Shown here in pieces: positions 12,088-24,708 of a stretch of 64,000 bases of DNA. The position numbers and the translations under genes were made by a program. The stretch lies in the NCBI GenBank assembly GCA_024180945.1, contig JAKSGN010000005.1, positions 2,914,001 through 2,978,000 on the forward strand, in the 5' to 3' direction. Each line of letters begins with the position of its first letter. The stretch's first letter is position 1. The notes below the pieces were generated by a model. That model saw only the letters and a list, made by a program, of their open reading frames with translations, did no database searches and was not told the origin of the DNA. Origin of the DNA: Macrophomina tecta (Eukaryota; Ascomycota; Dothideomycetes; Botryosphaeriales; Botryosphaeriaceae).

Positions 12088-12820
12088 CTCTTTGCTCCGC
12101 TCTCCGCTCGAGTGGGGGGGTTTCTGCGTATTGTGTATGGCAGAATGAGAAGGGCGAAAGGGTCGGAGGGACGGCCTCAAGACGCGGTAGGTCTGTTTAA
12201 GTAGACTGCTCACAGCGGCTGGGAAGGGTAGTACATACATACACACCCCACTACGGCGAAGCGTAGCTAGGCCGGCTTCAGCGCTCCCCACGCGACGAGG
12301 TCAGCGGAAAGGCATGGCGTTGTCGCGAAGTGAAATCCTGCGTAAGCGGAAGGATTGTCAGCAGAACGCGCAGGAAGGGGGAATTGTCAGCTTTACCCCA
12401 CTCGGCAGTAGGCGACCTTTGGGCGCGTCGACAATTCAGGCATGCGTTCATGGCAGATGCCGGTTGTCCGGGTCACAGCGACAAGAGACTGTGACCGCGC
12501 CCCAGCAGAACAAAGGAAAAAGAGTGCAATACTTAAAGGGGAGAGGAATGCTTGTAGGAGACTTTTCTGCAACGTGAGCATATTGAAGCCAGATAATATC
12601 ACTTATGCACTTCCGCGTGTACCGTCATCACTTGCCTCTGAAAGAGTATCAGATCAGAAATGTGTGCGCTCGACGCGAACTATGACGCTTCTCTATGCAT
12701 TCCCGTAAAGTCAGCCCTGCGCGCCGTACCCACGCATCTCATCGAAGTATAAGCAACAGAACGCCTAAAGCACCGAACCCATTTTATATAGTCGGTTCCA
12801 CTCGTTCTCAGGTTCACCAA
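12088..12820. other. Intergenic region upstream of ABM gene, downstream of EDC3
   Basis: Both flanking genes are on the minus strand, so this holds the promoter of the ABM-domain gene and the 3' region of EDC3. No clear gene, RNA or repeat is visible. Confidence 0.4.
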
Positions 12821-15280
12821 TCACCTCGCCTCGGCCGCCTCCGCTCCCGCCTCTCCAGCATCGAACCTGATCTGCACCGCCCACTCACTCCCAAACCTCA
12901 CGCCCTTCCGACCCATGCCGCCTACCCTCTTCCACGCCTTGTTCAAACCTAGATCCACCACCCAAATCAGCCAGTCCGGATCCCTCACGTACTCCATCTG
13001 CAATGCCTTGAACAGACCCGACCGCGGCGCACCCAGGCAGACGATGTACTTTGCCCGCACCTCGAGCGGTTCGCCCTCGATGATGCTGACCTCACCCGTC
13101 GAGCCACCTACGCCAGACGGACCCTCGACAGCCAGGACCGAGGCGCGCGACTTGTTGGCCCAGCCGACGATTGACATGGCCGTAGCGCGGTCTACCTGAC
13201 CCAGTGCATCGAACTCCTTGTTACGACCAAGCAGCGCATCGATGATGAGCTCTGGCGGCGCTTCGAGGCGCTTCAAACCGCGCTGCACGTCCGTCCAGCT
13301 GCGGACGTATCCGCCCAGCCGCTTGAGCAGGTCAAGTTGACGGCGCACGTCCTTGTCATAGTCGGCCGGACGCTCGTAGCCGAGGAGAGCAACCACGACG
13401 CGAGGGCCGCGAGCGTGGAGGTGTCTGGCGGCAGCGATGGCGCGGGCGCCGGTGCGGTGGTTGCCGGCAAGGATCACAACGACCGGGCGTGCGTTCACGG
13501 CGAGATTCTCGCGAGCCAGGCGCCTGCCACCGGGATTCACGGCTTGTAGGGCAACTTGCGCGATACCACGAGCGGCGTTTTCAGCCATGATGTCTTCGGT
13601 CAGGCCAAACTCGACTTCTGCGAGCTCTTCAACAGCAGTCATAGTACCTGGAGTGATGGTCTGGCAGGAAGTGCCCGAAGGCATGGCGCGAAAGGTGGTG
13701 TGGGGTTGCTGGAATAGGTTCACCGAGGGAGAGGAGGGAGGAGTGGGGCGTCCAGGAATGGGGCTGTTGGTGGATGAGTATGCAACCGTCGAACCACGGT
13801 GCTGCTGTGCCCGGACCGACTTGTTCAAGCTTGCGGCTGACGTATTGTGGATGTCGTCCGCAATAGCACTGTTTGACCGGAAAGGCGCACGTCTCGCAGA
13901 AGCCCGGGACATGGCACGGCGAGAGTTCCGTCCGCTATCGAAGTCTGAGAAGTCGTCTTCGGTAGAAGAATTTGAGTTGCTCCGTAGGTGAGGACGCCTT
14001 TGCTCGAGAACGGTCTCGCTAGGGTGAAGATTCTTTCCCCCAGCAGTTCCAGCACGGGGAGGTAGACGGTTGAAGCTGACCAACCGGTCCTCGTCGGCTG
14101 TCGTGTCTTCATTGCGGATCTGCTCGAACACAGTATGTTTGTCAAACTTGGACAAGTTCTCGGCGAAGTCGAAGTCGGGGAGTTCCTGAACGTCTGTTGC
14201 ATCCTCGGTAGCCCACCCATTCGTAGCCTCCAACGCCTTCTGTCTTCTTGACTTGCGATTGGATAGTCTGACTGCCTCCATGCCAACCTTGCCACCAATC
14301 AAGCCTGGAGTACGTGTGGCCGGCTGGTCCTGCAGCATGGGTGTTTGTCTCCATCCCTTGCCTTTGAAGTTTGCTGGAGTCTTGCGCGAAGCCTCCGGGG
14401 ATGAATCTGGCGCATCCGCATCTGCAGCCGGTGGCAGCGATTGTTCCTTCTTCGCTTTCTTACCCTTGGCCCCGCGGGTCTTGCCTTTCTTTCCAGCCTC
14501 AGCCGACTTGAGTGCAGTCTCTAGTGGCTTGCCCGTCCGGGTCTTGCTGATACTTGCCCGTCGAACATGTTCCTCGTTGATTGTAGGGTCATCCGACTCC
14601 TCTCCATCCTCAGCAGCATCCAGACCCAGCGCGTTGAACGGCCTCGATAGAGTAGCCGGATCCTCCTTCTGCTTCCCGGCCTTGCCACTCAAAGATACTT
14701 TCTTCGCTGGCACCCCCACGGAGGGCGAAGTCTTGCCTGACGGCTTCGCCGCAGCGGCAGCAGCAGCCAGAGGCTTCACCAGTGTGGTGGGCGCTTGAGT
14801 AGTCTGGGCAGCGGAGGCAGGTCTCTTGCCAAAGCTCAGAATCGCAGGATCGACAAATGTCTGCTTCGGTTTAGGCGCTTCCACGACGGGGGCTTCGACA
14901 GGCGGTCTGGGGGCCGGAGGCGCTCCATAATGAACTGACGCGGGCGGAACTTGGTGTGGCTGCGGGGGGAAGGTCGGAGTGTGGGTGGGCGGGTAGGTGG
15001 GCGTAGACACGGTGGTCTGCACGGGCTGGACAGAGATGTCGGCGATATGAGAGCCCTCGACGGTGTAGCCGGGCAAACGGTGGCCGGTAGCAGGGAAGAA
15101 GACTGGGATTCACCATGAGCTCGGGGCATTGAAAGGCGGGAGGGCTGGGAGGGACGCACCGTCCTGCAGCACGAGGGTGGCAGTCTGCTCGATGACATTG
15201 GCGACGCGCCCTTGCACGACCGTCTGCTGGGGGTCCTTGAGGGTGACGAGGACGGCGATGCCGATGAGCTGGGCGGCCAT
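12821..15280 (-). CDS. EDC3: Enhancer of mRNA decapping EDC3
   Basis: EDC3 is a P-body scaffold that stimulates the DCP1/DCP2 decapping complex. Exons 15160-15280 and 12821-15102 are joined across a 57-nt intron (donor GTGCGT, acceptor CCCAG), which completes the Lsm motif LVLQDVFFPATGHRLPGYT. The 800-aa product has an N-terminal Lsm domain (about 1-70; MAAQLIGIAVLVTLKDP start), a long disordered Pro/Lys-rich region, an FDF segment (DFDFAENLSKFDK, from about residue 347) and a C-terminal YjeF_N Rossmann domain from about 528 (VEELAEVEFGLTEDIMAENAARG, VVILAGNHRTGARAIAAARHL). Start and domain order fit the family. A pyrimidine-rich leader lies upstream (about 15480-15525). Together with UPF1 8 kb away it places two mRNA-decay factors in the window, which may be coincidence. 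Confidence 0.93.
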
Positions 15281-17126
15281 GGCTGGAGCGGCGGTCGGAC
15301 TGCGACGCGCCTTCGCAGCGGGGGAATTTGAGGCGGGTTGGGTCGGGGCGCGCACGAGGGAGGTGGAGGGTAGCTTGGATGCAGACGCAGGGCCGACACT
15401 GCAAGCAAGTGTTGAGCGCGACGCGTTTAGCGGGGCAGGGCAGCGCACTGCACCACCGCGCCATCCGTCATCTCATCCCCACCATTTTTCCTTTCCTTTT
15501 TTTCTTTTTTCTTTTCTTTTTTTGGGCAACCTCACGTCTGTTTCATCGCGCGCCAAGCAGGACCCTGTCGCAACTCTCCCAGACCGGCGCAGCAGCAAAC
15601 CTGCAAAGGTTCCGGAGCGCTTAAATCCTCCACGACGACTCAGGAAGCCCCTTTTACTTGCATGAGCCAATCGCCCAAGTGTTCTGCCTCGTCCGCACAT
15701 TCTTATCGTGTCTATTTTCGACCGGCTGGGCGCTTCTGTGGTGACATGAATGCGCTGATATCGCGAGACTGCGAGGCGGCGCCTTCTCCTCACTCCCAAG
15801 CCTACACCCACGCGTTGCACGCGTGAGGCGCAGTAAATGGTTCGAAAGTACAGCATCTTGGAGTCGCCACGAACTTCCGCACAGCAAGGTGTCGTGGATG
15901 CGTTCCAGCTGTTGCAGTCTCAGACACACCCGAAGCCTTCTAGAAGCCTCCCGGCCTTCTCTACCAGACAGCTCTTTGGCTCAACTCGCAGTTTAACTGC
16001 ACATCATGTAGATGGCCTCAACACCAATTACCTGCCCATACAACACAGCGAAGACCTACAGACTCTTCGTTCTCCCATCTTGACCGGTGCTCTTTGGCTC
16101 GAAGTCCGCCATGATTTCTGCTGTAGTAGCCGCAGACCAGCCCGATCCGTGACATGAGGCGCAACTCCGGCCCCGACCGTGAAATTATCACTTAGGCCGA
16201 GTTGAACAGGCACCGGCTCTGCTCTTCGGCAGATCTTCCGGGCCGCTGAGGCTGTCAGCTTACTGTGTGCAGAAGCTCAAATCATGGCCTGTATGTTCCC
16301 CGCCGGGCTCTGGCACGACGACTATACGACTGTAGGTCTCCTTTTCTCATCATCAACGCAACTGGCCACCCGCACTGTCCCGTGGGAGCCTGTTGGCATA
16401 GTCAGGGCTCCTTATGGACTACGTATGAGGCGTCAGCCTTCACAACGCCCCTCGGGACGGCGACAGCGGCACTTGCGCGCCCACTAGCGCCCACGACGGT
16501 GCCACAACGGTCTCTTCTTCGGCCAGCACCCGGCTCCGCGAGCAGTCACACGATGGTTGCGGGCACCAAGCTCGACCAAGCTTTCTGCCCCTGAAGCCAT
16601 CTGATATTTCCCCGCTGTGCAGCCTGCCAGTTGCTCAACACGGTGATATAGGCGCGGCCGGTGCCTGCTGATCTTGCTCACTAGCAGGGATTGCAATCCA
16701 TCCAAAGGTCCTTGCAATTGATTTCCATCACTTAACCGAGGCCTGGACCCCTAAAATCCTGGCTCTCAAGGCTGCTGTAGCACCAATTCAATTTTTGTCC
16801 CGCTTGCTGTGGAGCGGTGATGCCGGTTACTGACTTGAACGACCGCCAACGCTAGGCAGACAGGCTAAGTATAGCCGCTTCCGAAATTGACCAAATCCTA
16901 CGGAAGAGCAACCGGTGCCATTGACGGAAAGGAATGCACCCTGAGAAGCTACTCCACCGCCTGCCAGGCTGCAGCTAGCAATGTCCTCCATACTTCATAG
17001 CATATAAAGAATCAGCCCCGCCGCTCCTCTGTTGTTTCCGCCGTCGACAAACACTCGTTCAACTGCAGACCAAACATCATCAACTCCTGTCATTCGTTGT
17101 TCGCGACTACTGCTTCCACAATCAAG
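15281..17126. other. Divergent intergenic region between EDC3 and the LysM gene
   Basis: No supported gene. A C/T-rich tract at about 15480-15525 fits the EDC3 promoter. A TATAAA at 17003-17008, 119 bases before the LysM start, is a plausible TATA box for that gene. The middle holds only short unconserved-looking frames. Confidence 0.45.
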
Positions 17127-17744
17127 ATGACCAAATTCACCACCGTCCTCCTGGCTGCCGCCTCCGCCGTTCCGGCCCTCGCCTTCCCGTCTCCCTTCCC
17201 TTCCTACACCCTCTCGCCGCGCCAGGACAGCAATAACTGCACCCAGTACTGCTCCATCGCGGCTGGCTGTGCATGCACCATCATTCCCTCCGACTGCACT
17301 GCCAAGTACACCGTCCAGCCCGACGACACTTGCGTCAGCATCGCCGAGTCCTTTGGAAACTTCACCGTGACCCAGCTCTACAAGTGGAACCCTTCCATGG
17401 GCCGCTCCTGCTTCGGGTACGCCTACCAAGTTCCATGTGCCAAATACAACGAACTGACAACACCCAGCCTCCAAGCCTACGTTCCCGTCTGCATCAACAC
17501 GCCGTGGTACACCTTCACGCCACCCGTCCAGCCCGCCGCCGGCACCCACTACACGCCCGATCAGACGCCCGTCCCGCTCATGCCCAACACCATCTCCACC
17601 TGCTCCGACTACGAGCTCGTCGGCGCGGGCACACGCGTCGACCAGCTCACGGCCGAGAACGGCATCACCCAGGAGCAGTTCGAGGCCTGGAATGGGAATG
17701 CGACTGGCGCTTGGGCGGATTACTGGGTGTGCGTCAAGGCTTAG
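17127..17744 (+). CDS. Secreted LysM-domain protein (candidate LysM effector)
   Basis: Secreted protein of the chitin-binding LysM type. The signal peptide is clear (MTKFTTVLLAAASAVPALA), followed by a short propeptide-like stretch ending SPRQ. One LysM unit (YTVQPDDTCVSIAESFG...LYKWNPS...C) precedes a conserved VC-in-TPW segment, and a second, more divergent LysM-like unit (YELVGAGTRVDQLTAENGI...FEAWNG...WVCV) ends the protein. The frame is open throughout, but bases 17417-17467 look like a 51-nt in-frame intron (donor GTACGC, branch AACTGAC, acceptor CCCAG). Removing it restores the LysM-typical SCFGLQAYVPVC junction and gives 188 aa instead of 205. Eight or more Cys would be disulfide-bonded. 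LysM effectors of plant-associated fungi sequester chitin fragments; a role here is inference. A TATAAA lies 119 bases upstream. Confidence 0.85.
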   Translation: MTKFTTVLLAAASAVPALAFPSPFPSYTLSPRQDSNNCTQYCSIAAGCACTIIPSDCTAKYTVQPDDTCVSIAESFGNFTVTQLYKWNPSMGRSCFGYAYQVPCAKYNELTTPSLQAYVPVCINTPWYTFTPPVQPAAGTHYTPDQTPVPLMPNTISTCSDYELVGAGTRVDQLTAENGITQEQFEAWNGNATGAWADYWVCVKA

Positions 17745-18022
17745 GTAGGGTCGTCGGACGACTGAGGTCTCTGGCCTTACTCGCTCGAGTCTCGATCATT
17801 CCCGTTTCCGGAAAGGAGTGACGAGAGGGGTGGCCGGGGCTTAAGCTTAATTCCTTCGATCACGCAGACTTACGCGAGCAACCTAGTTGTAACGTCATAA
17901 TATTAATAGCTACACGAGCCATAATCTAAAGGCCTCTGGCATTCGAGCCATCTCAATGCGCGCATTACGTCGCTAACTCGTCTCAAGCCTCCATTCGTAA
18001 CCTGCTTCAGATCCACGCACGC

Positions 18023-19712
18023 CTAGTACAGCGGCTCGCACTCCCAGCTCTCCGCGCTATCCACGTCTCCTGTCCCCTTGTACACCGCCCTCTTCGGATA
18101 CGCGCACAGCGGCCTCTGTCTCTCCACGCCCTTGGTCACATCCTCGTCCACGAACTTCGTCGCGACGAGCTCCTCCACCACCGTGCCCTCCTCGACCCAC
18201 GCCATCAGCGCCAACAGCGCGTCGTGCCTCCCGTCCCTGAACCCGGGCACGCCGCTCACGCCCGTCCCCAGATCGGCCGCCTGGTTCGCGCCGGCAAAGT
18301 ACCACGGGGCGTTGACATCGCTCGGCGTGCCCGCGCAGTGCTGCATGCCGGGCACGAGGAAGAACCGGTACCAGTCGTCCAGCCCCACGCCCGCCGGCAC
18401 CAGCGTGCGCAGCACCTGCTCGTAGAAGTAGATGGAGCTGCCCGTCGCGATCAGGGCGTCGGCCCAGCCGTGGTAGTGCAGCAGCTTGCCGCCGCGGGCG
18501 CGGAAGGGGCGCAGGTCGTAGGCGTCGGCGGTGGCGTTGCCCGGGTCGAGCGCGTCGGCGCGCTGGATAATCGAGTAGTCGAAGTCCTGGTACTGGAAGG
18601 ACGGGAGGTCCAAGAAGTAGCGGATGTAGTCGGTGCCGTAGGACAGGGGCTCGCCGGTTGGGGTGCCGAGGAGCACCGTCCACTGCGCTTCGGAGCCGAG
18701 GGCAAGGCCTGGGAAGACAAAGGTGTTGTTGGTGTCGACGTAGGGGTTGTAGATCTTGTAGAGCGTGTCGAGTTGGGCCGGCGTCAGGCAGGTCGAGGTG
18801 TTGGTGCTGGTGGGGGAGCAGAGGAGCGCGTCCGGGTTGAAGGTGCAGGCGCGCGGGTCGGAAATGATGGTATCGACGAGGCCGTCTTGGCCGTCGCACT
18901 GCTTCAGCACTTCAGCGCCGATGGCGGTGAAGAGGGACAGCGGGATGCGGTTGCTGCCGTTGAGCGGCAGGTTGTAGGTGCCCATTTTGGCGGTCCAGGT
19001 CTGCAGGTGCGTCGTCCACCAGGCGGGCGCGCCAGCTAGGACGCCGTCAAAGTCATCCGGGAAGAGCTGCGCGCTGCGGAGGCCTTGCCGCCCGCCGGTC
19101 GAGCAGCCGCTGTAGTAGGAGTACTTGATATCGGAGGCATAGTAGGCGGTGGTGAGCTTCTTGGCGAGCTCGACAGAGCCGTGCATGGCGCGCCACCCCC
19201 AGTCAGTCACCACCTCGGGAGCGTCCTTGGCCCAGGTCAGGTTTCCGGACGTAGAGTTGTGGCCGGTATCCGTCGATACCACTGCGAAGCCGTAGCCGAC
19301 GCCGGCGCCCTGAAAGATGGATTAGTGAGAATTCAAAAGAGGGCGGTGAAAAATATGGCTCCGCTAGGCATACCATATCCAACCAATTAACACCACCGGC
19401 GAAGCCTCCATTGCCGACGGCCAGGAACCTCTCATTCCATTCCGTTGGAAGGAAGAGACCAAACCTAAAGGAAGAACTTGGGGACGAAGTCACGTTGACA
19501 TAGACAGCGCAAAGGGCGGTCAGGTTGGTAGGGTTCGTCGGGTAAGGTAGGTCGGCGGCGCCTTGCCCATATGTACCGTTGCTTGCGACAGGAACAGCAG
19601 ACAGGACAGTGGCATTGGAGGGTAGAGCAGTCTGAAGGGCGCTTGTTGAGCAGTTGAGAGCCTGCACTCCGAGAAAGGAGGAAGCAGCCAGGGCAAGAGT
19701 ACCGGCCTTCAT
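18023..19712 (-). CDS. Secreted tannase/feruloyl esterase family hydrolase
   Basis: Secreted serine esterase of the tannase family, acting on galloyl, feruloyl or related aromatic esters of plant polymers. Exons 19374-19712 and 18023-19309 (64-nt intron, GTATGC...TTTCAG) give 541 aa. It has a signal peptide (MKAGTLALAASSFLGVQA), the nucleophile motif GCSTGG with the characteristic adjacent Cys182-Ser183, Asp397 (GWADALI) and His437 in the HC pair of PGMQHCAG, so the CS-D-HC arrangement typical of this family is complete. N-glycosylation sequons are frequent. Length matches fungal family members. Substrate preference (gallate versus ferulate) cannot be read from these motifs. It is convergent with the LysM gene, with about 280 bases between, and both would be exported. 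Confidence 0.93.
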
Positions 19713-22032
19713 GGTGGCGAAAATGGTAGGTCGACCGGCCGAGAGCTTTGTGCGGTGGCAGAGCGCACACAGGCGGGGGAACAGGCGGCCTTTTGTATAG
19801 CCTGCATAGTGAACGACGTCAAGGCGGGTGGTAGGGGCGTCGGGGCTCGGGGTTAGTTAGAACGCGCCCCGTTTGTGGAGTGCATAGCAAAAGCGGGGAG
19901 AGTCATGTAAATTGGAATGGGAGCCGCAAATGGGTGCGGGAGCCGATGGGTTTGCCGATAAAGGGAGCTAACTTGCCGTTGTTGCTGATCCTACCGCCAA
20001 TCGGAGCACACTTCCCAAGGTCCATCCAAGAGGTGGGGAACTTCCCAAATACCAAGAACTACTAAGCCCAGGGTCAACCTGTTCACCGGCACCTCATGGG
20101 GGGCATCTGCAGGCGTTTTGATAGGGGTGCCTTGTTCCTGCATGAAAGGGCCAACCTGACGCCATACCTACGTTCCAAACGATCGATAGTCCTCACACGG
20201 GAACACTGCTTGCAAATGATTCCCACCACACATTGAAGAGGGAGTCGTATGCAGTGGTGGTTCTGCCGCTCGGGAATTCCGAACCTTGTTCCACTCAATT
20301 CGAGGTCTAACGCCCGGACCGAATTTGCGGCTGGCGCACTAGGTGCTCGTCATCACAGCTGCCCATTGAGGGATCGCGCCGAAACCGTTTGCTTGGGGTA
20401 AAACCTGCCGACAAACGTTTCCGAGCTTTGGTGCGAAGGTCATAGCGAGGATAAGCCGTGGAGACGGTACGAGACCACAAGGAGTAACGGAGTCGCGGGG
20501 ATGGAATTTACGATGTTGAGAAGCGGGGTCAGTTACGGTAGGTGGAATTGGAGTCGCAGGTAGCAGGAGCGTCGAGCGCTTATGTAGATGCAGAAGCTGT
20601 GTGACATAGTTTTCGGGGAAAACGCCCGCAGCCGAGATCCCTCTTGCGATGCATGCTCTTCATCGGAGCGGTGGGGTGAATTTCGAAGATGGGGGAGAGG
20701 AATGGAGGGCCTAAAGCACACTCAGGGGGATCTTCGGTAATTGAGAGCAGGGCTTGCTGGAGGGACAACAAAATCAGGCCACCTAGCTTTGCGCGACCCG
20801 CACCGGATGAAAACCTGCCAGCGCGCTTAAAGTCGTCTGAAGAGAGTCCAACCGGGGCGAATGAAACGAAGTAGGCCTAGTACTCGTGACAGGCTGGAAA
20901 GGTCCAAGCTCGACCTGTCGGCGAGCAACACCGTCAGATCGACCGTTAGGCAGGGCCGTGATACGGAGATCTACGCGCAGTTCATGCAAAGTCAGACGAG
21001 CGGTTGTACAAGCTTTCTCGGATGCAAATCCAGTGGACTTGATGCTGCGGAGAGCGGGTCGTCCCGCGGTTCCGAGCAGCTTGCATCACATATTGCCTGA
21101 TCGGGAAAGGCCATGGGGGCGACGCTACACCTCAGGAACCGCGCTGCGCCGTGCCTGTGGCTAGGAAACGGCTCAACCACAAGGACTGAGGGATGGCGCC
21201 AGCATGCGCCTGAGCGGAGGGCCCTCGTGGTTGGGCGGGGACGGTGATCGGCCTCCCTGCACAGCCTTGCGGCTGAAAAGCACGCCAGCAGGCCAGAGCT
21301 CAAGCGATTGTTTACTGCGCCCCGTCAAGCGCGTGTCGCCTGGAGCCGCAGGGCCAGTGGCCGAGGGAAGCCTGAGGCCCGACAGTCGACGGCGGGACGA
21401 GCAGTGGTGAGACGCGTCAAAAGCCAGTCGAGTAAGACGGCGCAGCGGCGCAGTGAGTGGCTGGCTGCGTGCACGCCTAGCAGCCTCCGTTCATCTCGCG
21501 CGGGGCCGACGATCGCGGGCAGAGCTGGGAGCTGCGCGACAGGCGGCTGCTTGCCTGGCAAGGCACAGATTGGGGGAGTCGGGGGTGGTGTGTCAAGGCA
21601 GCGGGGAGGGCGTGGCTGCACACGTGTCGCAGGCCGTTGGCCCGCCAAACAAGCCTTCCCTCGCCGGCCAAGAGCCCACAGCAGGGCGGTGGGCTCTGCA
21701 GTGGGCTGGGCGTCGTAAGTCACGCGTATTTTTAGACAAAGCAGATCTCTGCTGCACGCTGGGCCGGGCTGTACGGCGCGAGTGCGTAGCCTGCCAGCCC
21801 GGGCCGCCTCAGCCACACCCCCCAGGCCGCATACTTCTGCCAGCCGCCGCGCGCGCTACACTCTGAAACGCTCCAACACCATCCACACTCGCTCAACTAC
21901 CCTCCGCTCCGCCCTCTCTTGCTGCCGACAGCGCCCTCGCACCTCCCGCCTCCTCACCCTCGCCTGTCTGTCTGCTCCGCTCTTCGCGCATCCACCCGCG
22001 CCCGGCACTGCCAGTCCGCGCCGCAGCTCACC
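19713..22032. other. Long divergent intergenic region (2.3 kb)
   Basis: Sits between the tannase start and the rhomboid start. A TATA-like TATACAAAAG (minus strand) lies near 19790-19800 upstream of the tannase. The right part (about 21150-22030) is G+C-rich with a pyrimidine-rich stretch just before the rhomboid ATG, as expected of a housekeeping 5' leader. Several overlapping open frames here (for example 21325-21866 on both strands) show no protein-like pattern and were not called. Confidence 0.45.
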
Positions 22033-23865
22033 ATGGCTGCCAACGACTACTACAGCTCCTTCAACCACGGCCGGAGAGAAGACGCCCCTTTGCCTCCCGT
22101 GCCCCCAACCTCGTCGCCGCTGCCGTCGCCGCACCCGACCAGACCGCACATCGACACCCAGAACCTGGAGAGCTACGGCAACTCGTATCCTTCTGCTCAT
22201 TCGCACCCCTCCGCCCACACTCATCACACCGGCCACTCGCCCGTTAGCTCGCCCTTTACCGACAATGCCTACCCTGCCTACCCTCAGAATAGCCACATGC
22301 CGCCCAATCCGTACGGTCCCGCCTACGGGGACGACGATACTGCCTACCATGGAGCCGCCGCCTACGGCCAGCACCGCCCGTCTGACACGGACCCCTTTGG
22401 CGACGGCAATGCCATTCCGCTCCATGCTCAGCAACCCAAGATGGACGCAAGCCCTGGGCGGTACAATATGGACCCAGAGGGCCAGGCTCCTCTGGTTGGT
22501 GGCGATGGTATGAGGAGAGACCGTAGTAGGCGTCACAAGAAGAAGAAGGACGGCTGGTTCTCGGGCAAGATCCCGTGGGTCGTCTACACCTTGACCGTCG
22601 TACAGATTGCCGTGTTCATTGGCGAGGTCATTCGCAATGGTGAGTTTAATCGTCTTGGCAGGAGAAGCGTTGGTACTGATGCCGTCATAGCGGTCCTAAC
22701 CGGCTCGCCGATCATGATCAAACCTTCGTTCAACCCCATGATAGGTCCCTCCAGCTATGTTTACATCAACATGGGCGCTCGTTTCGTTCCCTGCATGCGC
22801 CAGATGGGAGGCGGCAACGAGATTACCATCACTCCCGACATTGCCTTCCCGTGCCCCAACACTACGACTGGTGCTTCCGAGTGCTCTCTTAGTACCCTCT
22901 GCGGTATGACCGGCATTCCGGAGTCAAACGGAGAACTGCACCCCAATCAATGGTACCGCTTCATTGTGCCCATCTTCCTACATGGAGGACTCATCCACAT
23001 CGGCTTCAATATGCTCGTCCAGGTGACGGTTGGCCGCGATATGGAAAAGTTGATTGGCTCCATCCGTTTCTTCTTGGTTTATTTTGCCGCGGGTATCTTT
23101 GGTAATGTGCTTGGTGCGAACTATGCGCCCAACGGTTCTCCTTCAGTGTAAGTCGTCTCCTGAAGCCCCATAGCGGCTCGTCTGACAACGATGATAGCGG
23201 CGCATCGGGTGCCATTTTTGGTATCATCGCTTTGACCCTCTTAGACCTTCTTTACCACTGGAAGGAGCGTCTCAACCCTAAGAGAGAACTTCTCTTCATC
23301 ATGCTTGATGTTGTCATCGCCTTTGTTCTTGGGCTTCTGCCTGGTCTCGACAACTTTGCTCATATTGGCGGTTTCATCATGGGTCTTGGGCTTGGAATTT
23401 CCATCCTTCACTCGCCTCAAGCCCTTCGCGAACGTATCGGCGTCGACGAACCCCCGTATTCCGCTGTCCCGAACCCGAAGCAAGGCGAAGGCCTTGACAA
23501 CCCCAAAGCCTTCACGAAACAGCCCATTGGATTCTTCAAGGGCAGGAAGCCGCTTTGGTGGGCATGGTGGCTGATCCGCGCGGCTTTCATTATAATTGTG
23601 ATTGTTGCATTCATTGTGCTCTTGAACAACTTCTACGTTAGCCATAACACTTGCAAATGGTGCAAGTATCTCAGTTGCATTGTAAGTTCATTTCGAATTC
23701 GTCTGTACCTCCTTGATGCTAATAACGATATCTATACAGCCCGTTAGCAATTGGTGTGATATGGGCAACCTGGAGCTCACCAATTCCACGTCCAGCAAGC
23801 GTGATCTCTTCGGTCTTGAGCGTTATGCTCTCCCGGATTTCGATTCGCCCATGCCTTACTTCTAA
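22033..23865 (+). CDS. Rhomboid-family intramembrane serine protease
   Basis: Multi-pass membrane protein of the rhomboid family, which cleaves substrates within the membrane. Four exons: 22033-22639, 22691-23147, 23198-23681, 23740-23865, giving 557 aa. Introns are 51, 50 and 58 nt; the first is in frame and open, so it is easily missed, but its removal yields the expected RNAVLTGSPIMIKPSFNPMIGPS-like junction. The N-terminal 170 residues are Pro/His/Tyr-rich and disordered, ending in a basic patch (RRHKKKKDGW). Membrane segments follow, with the family HGGLIHIGFNML motif, the active-site Ser in GASGAIFG and the partner His in HIGGFIMG. The C-terminus has a further membrane segment and a Cys-rich tail. 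Ser and His are both present, so it is predicted active. Confidence 0.93.
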
Positions 23866-24708
23866 GTTTACTGCTATGCTTCGGCGTTCTATTTCCTTTT
23901 TCTTTCACTTTCCCTGGGCAAAGTGCGGAAATATTCCTTGAAGGCGCTTCTATGAATGCATGACAACCCCATAATCTCGAGCATGGCACGCGGCGTTCTC
24001 CAACTTTTTTCCTTTTTTTTTTTTCATTTACTCGTTATTTCTTTGTTGTGGGAAAATAACATCCGATATCTCTTTAGCACGGGAGTTGTCTCTTCCTCTG
24101 GGGCGGGCAAGGAGCAAAGAAATGTTCCACACCGTGCCGCCGAAGAAAATTGGATCATTTTGTCAAGTGGATTCTCCTGCCTACGCAATGCTGTTCCACG
24201 CCAATGGCGTCCCGGCAAGATACTGTCGTCAAAGGCTTGGACATGAGTATGGAAGTCAACGGTGAGAGGTAACAGTGAATTACGTGAGGAGAGCGGAGTT
24301 CAAGCAAACATGTGTGTAACGCCTCTTCGTCATCCTAGCGAGTCGTTGACCGGATTGCTCAAACGCGACTAGCTGGAGTTTTCAGGTAATGTCTCCCTTG
24401 AAGGCTTCCATAACGGGAGAGTCCATCTCTGCAGGGTTGCCTATGCGTGGGGTGCAGTGAAATATCTGTCCGATCTTGCGTGGTAGAGTCGCAAGGGGAT
24501 ACAAGCTTTTCGCCCTTTATATACAAGGGCCGCTTAGCAGAACGTCTCAAGGTTCAACTGTGCTGACTATTTGCTCAATTCTTGCAGCCTCACTGCTTTG
24601 ATCCATTCTAGTCGATGATACACGGACCGATCTGGTGGTGTCCTGAAAGATCTATCCGCCCGGGAAAACGGGAGCAAGCCTTCTTTACACAGACACCTCC
24701 CAGCCGTC
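23866..24708. other. Convergent intergenic region with T-run
   Basis: Between the 3' ends of the rhomboid and permease genes. A T-rich stretch lies at about 24004-24025. No gene or structured RNA is recognisable. Confidence 0.4.

Noticed and set aside
18224..19039. 271-codon plus-strand frame opposite the tannase gene
   Set aside because: It lies antisense to a well-supported exon, is Val/Gly/Glu-rich with low complexity, and is explained by G+C-rich codon usage of the tannase on the other strand.
21325..21866. Paired long frames on both strands upstream of the rhomboid gene
   Set aside because: Arg/Ala/Pro-rich translations on both strands are typical of G+C-rich non-coding DNA. No splice or domain support.
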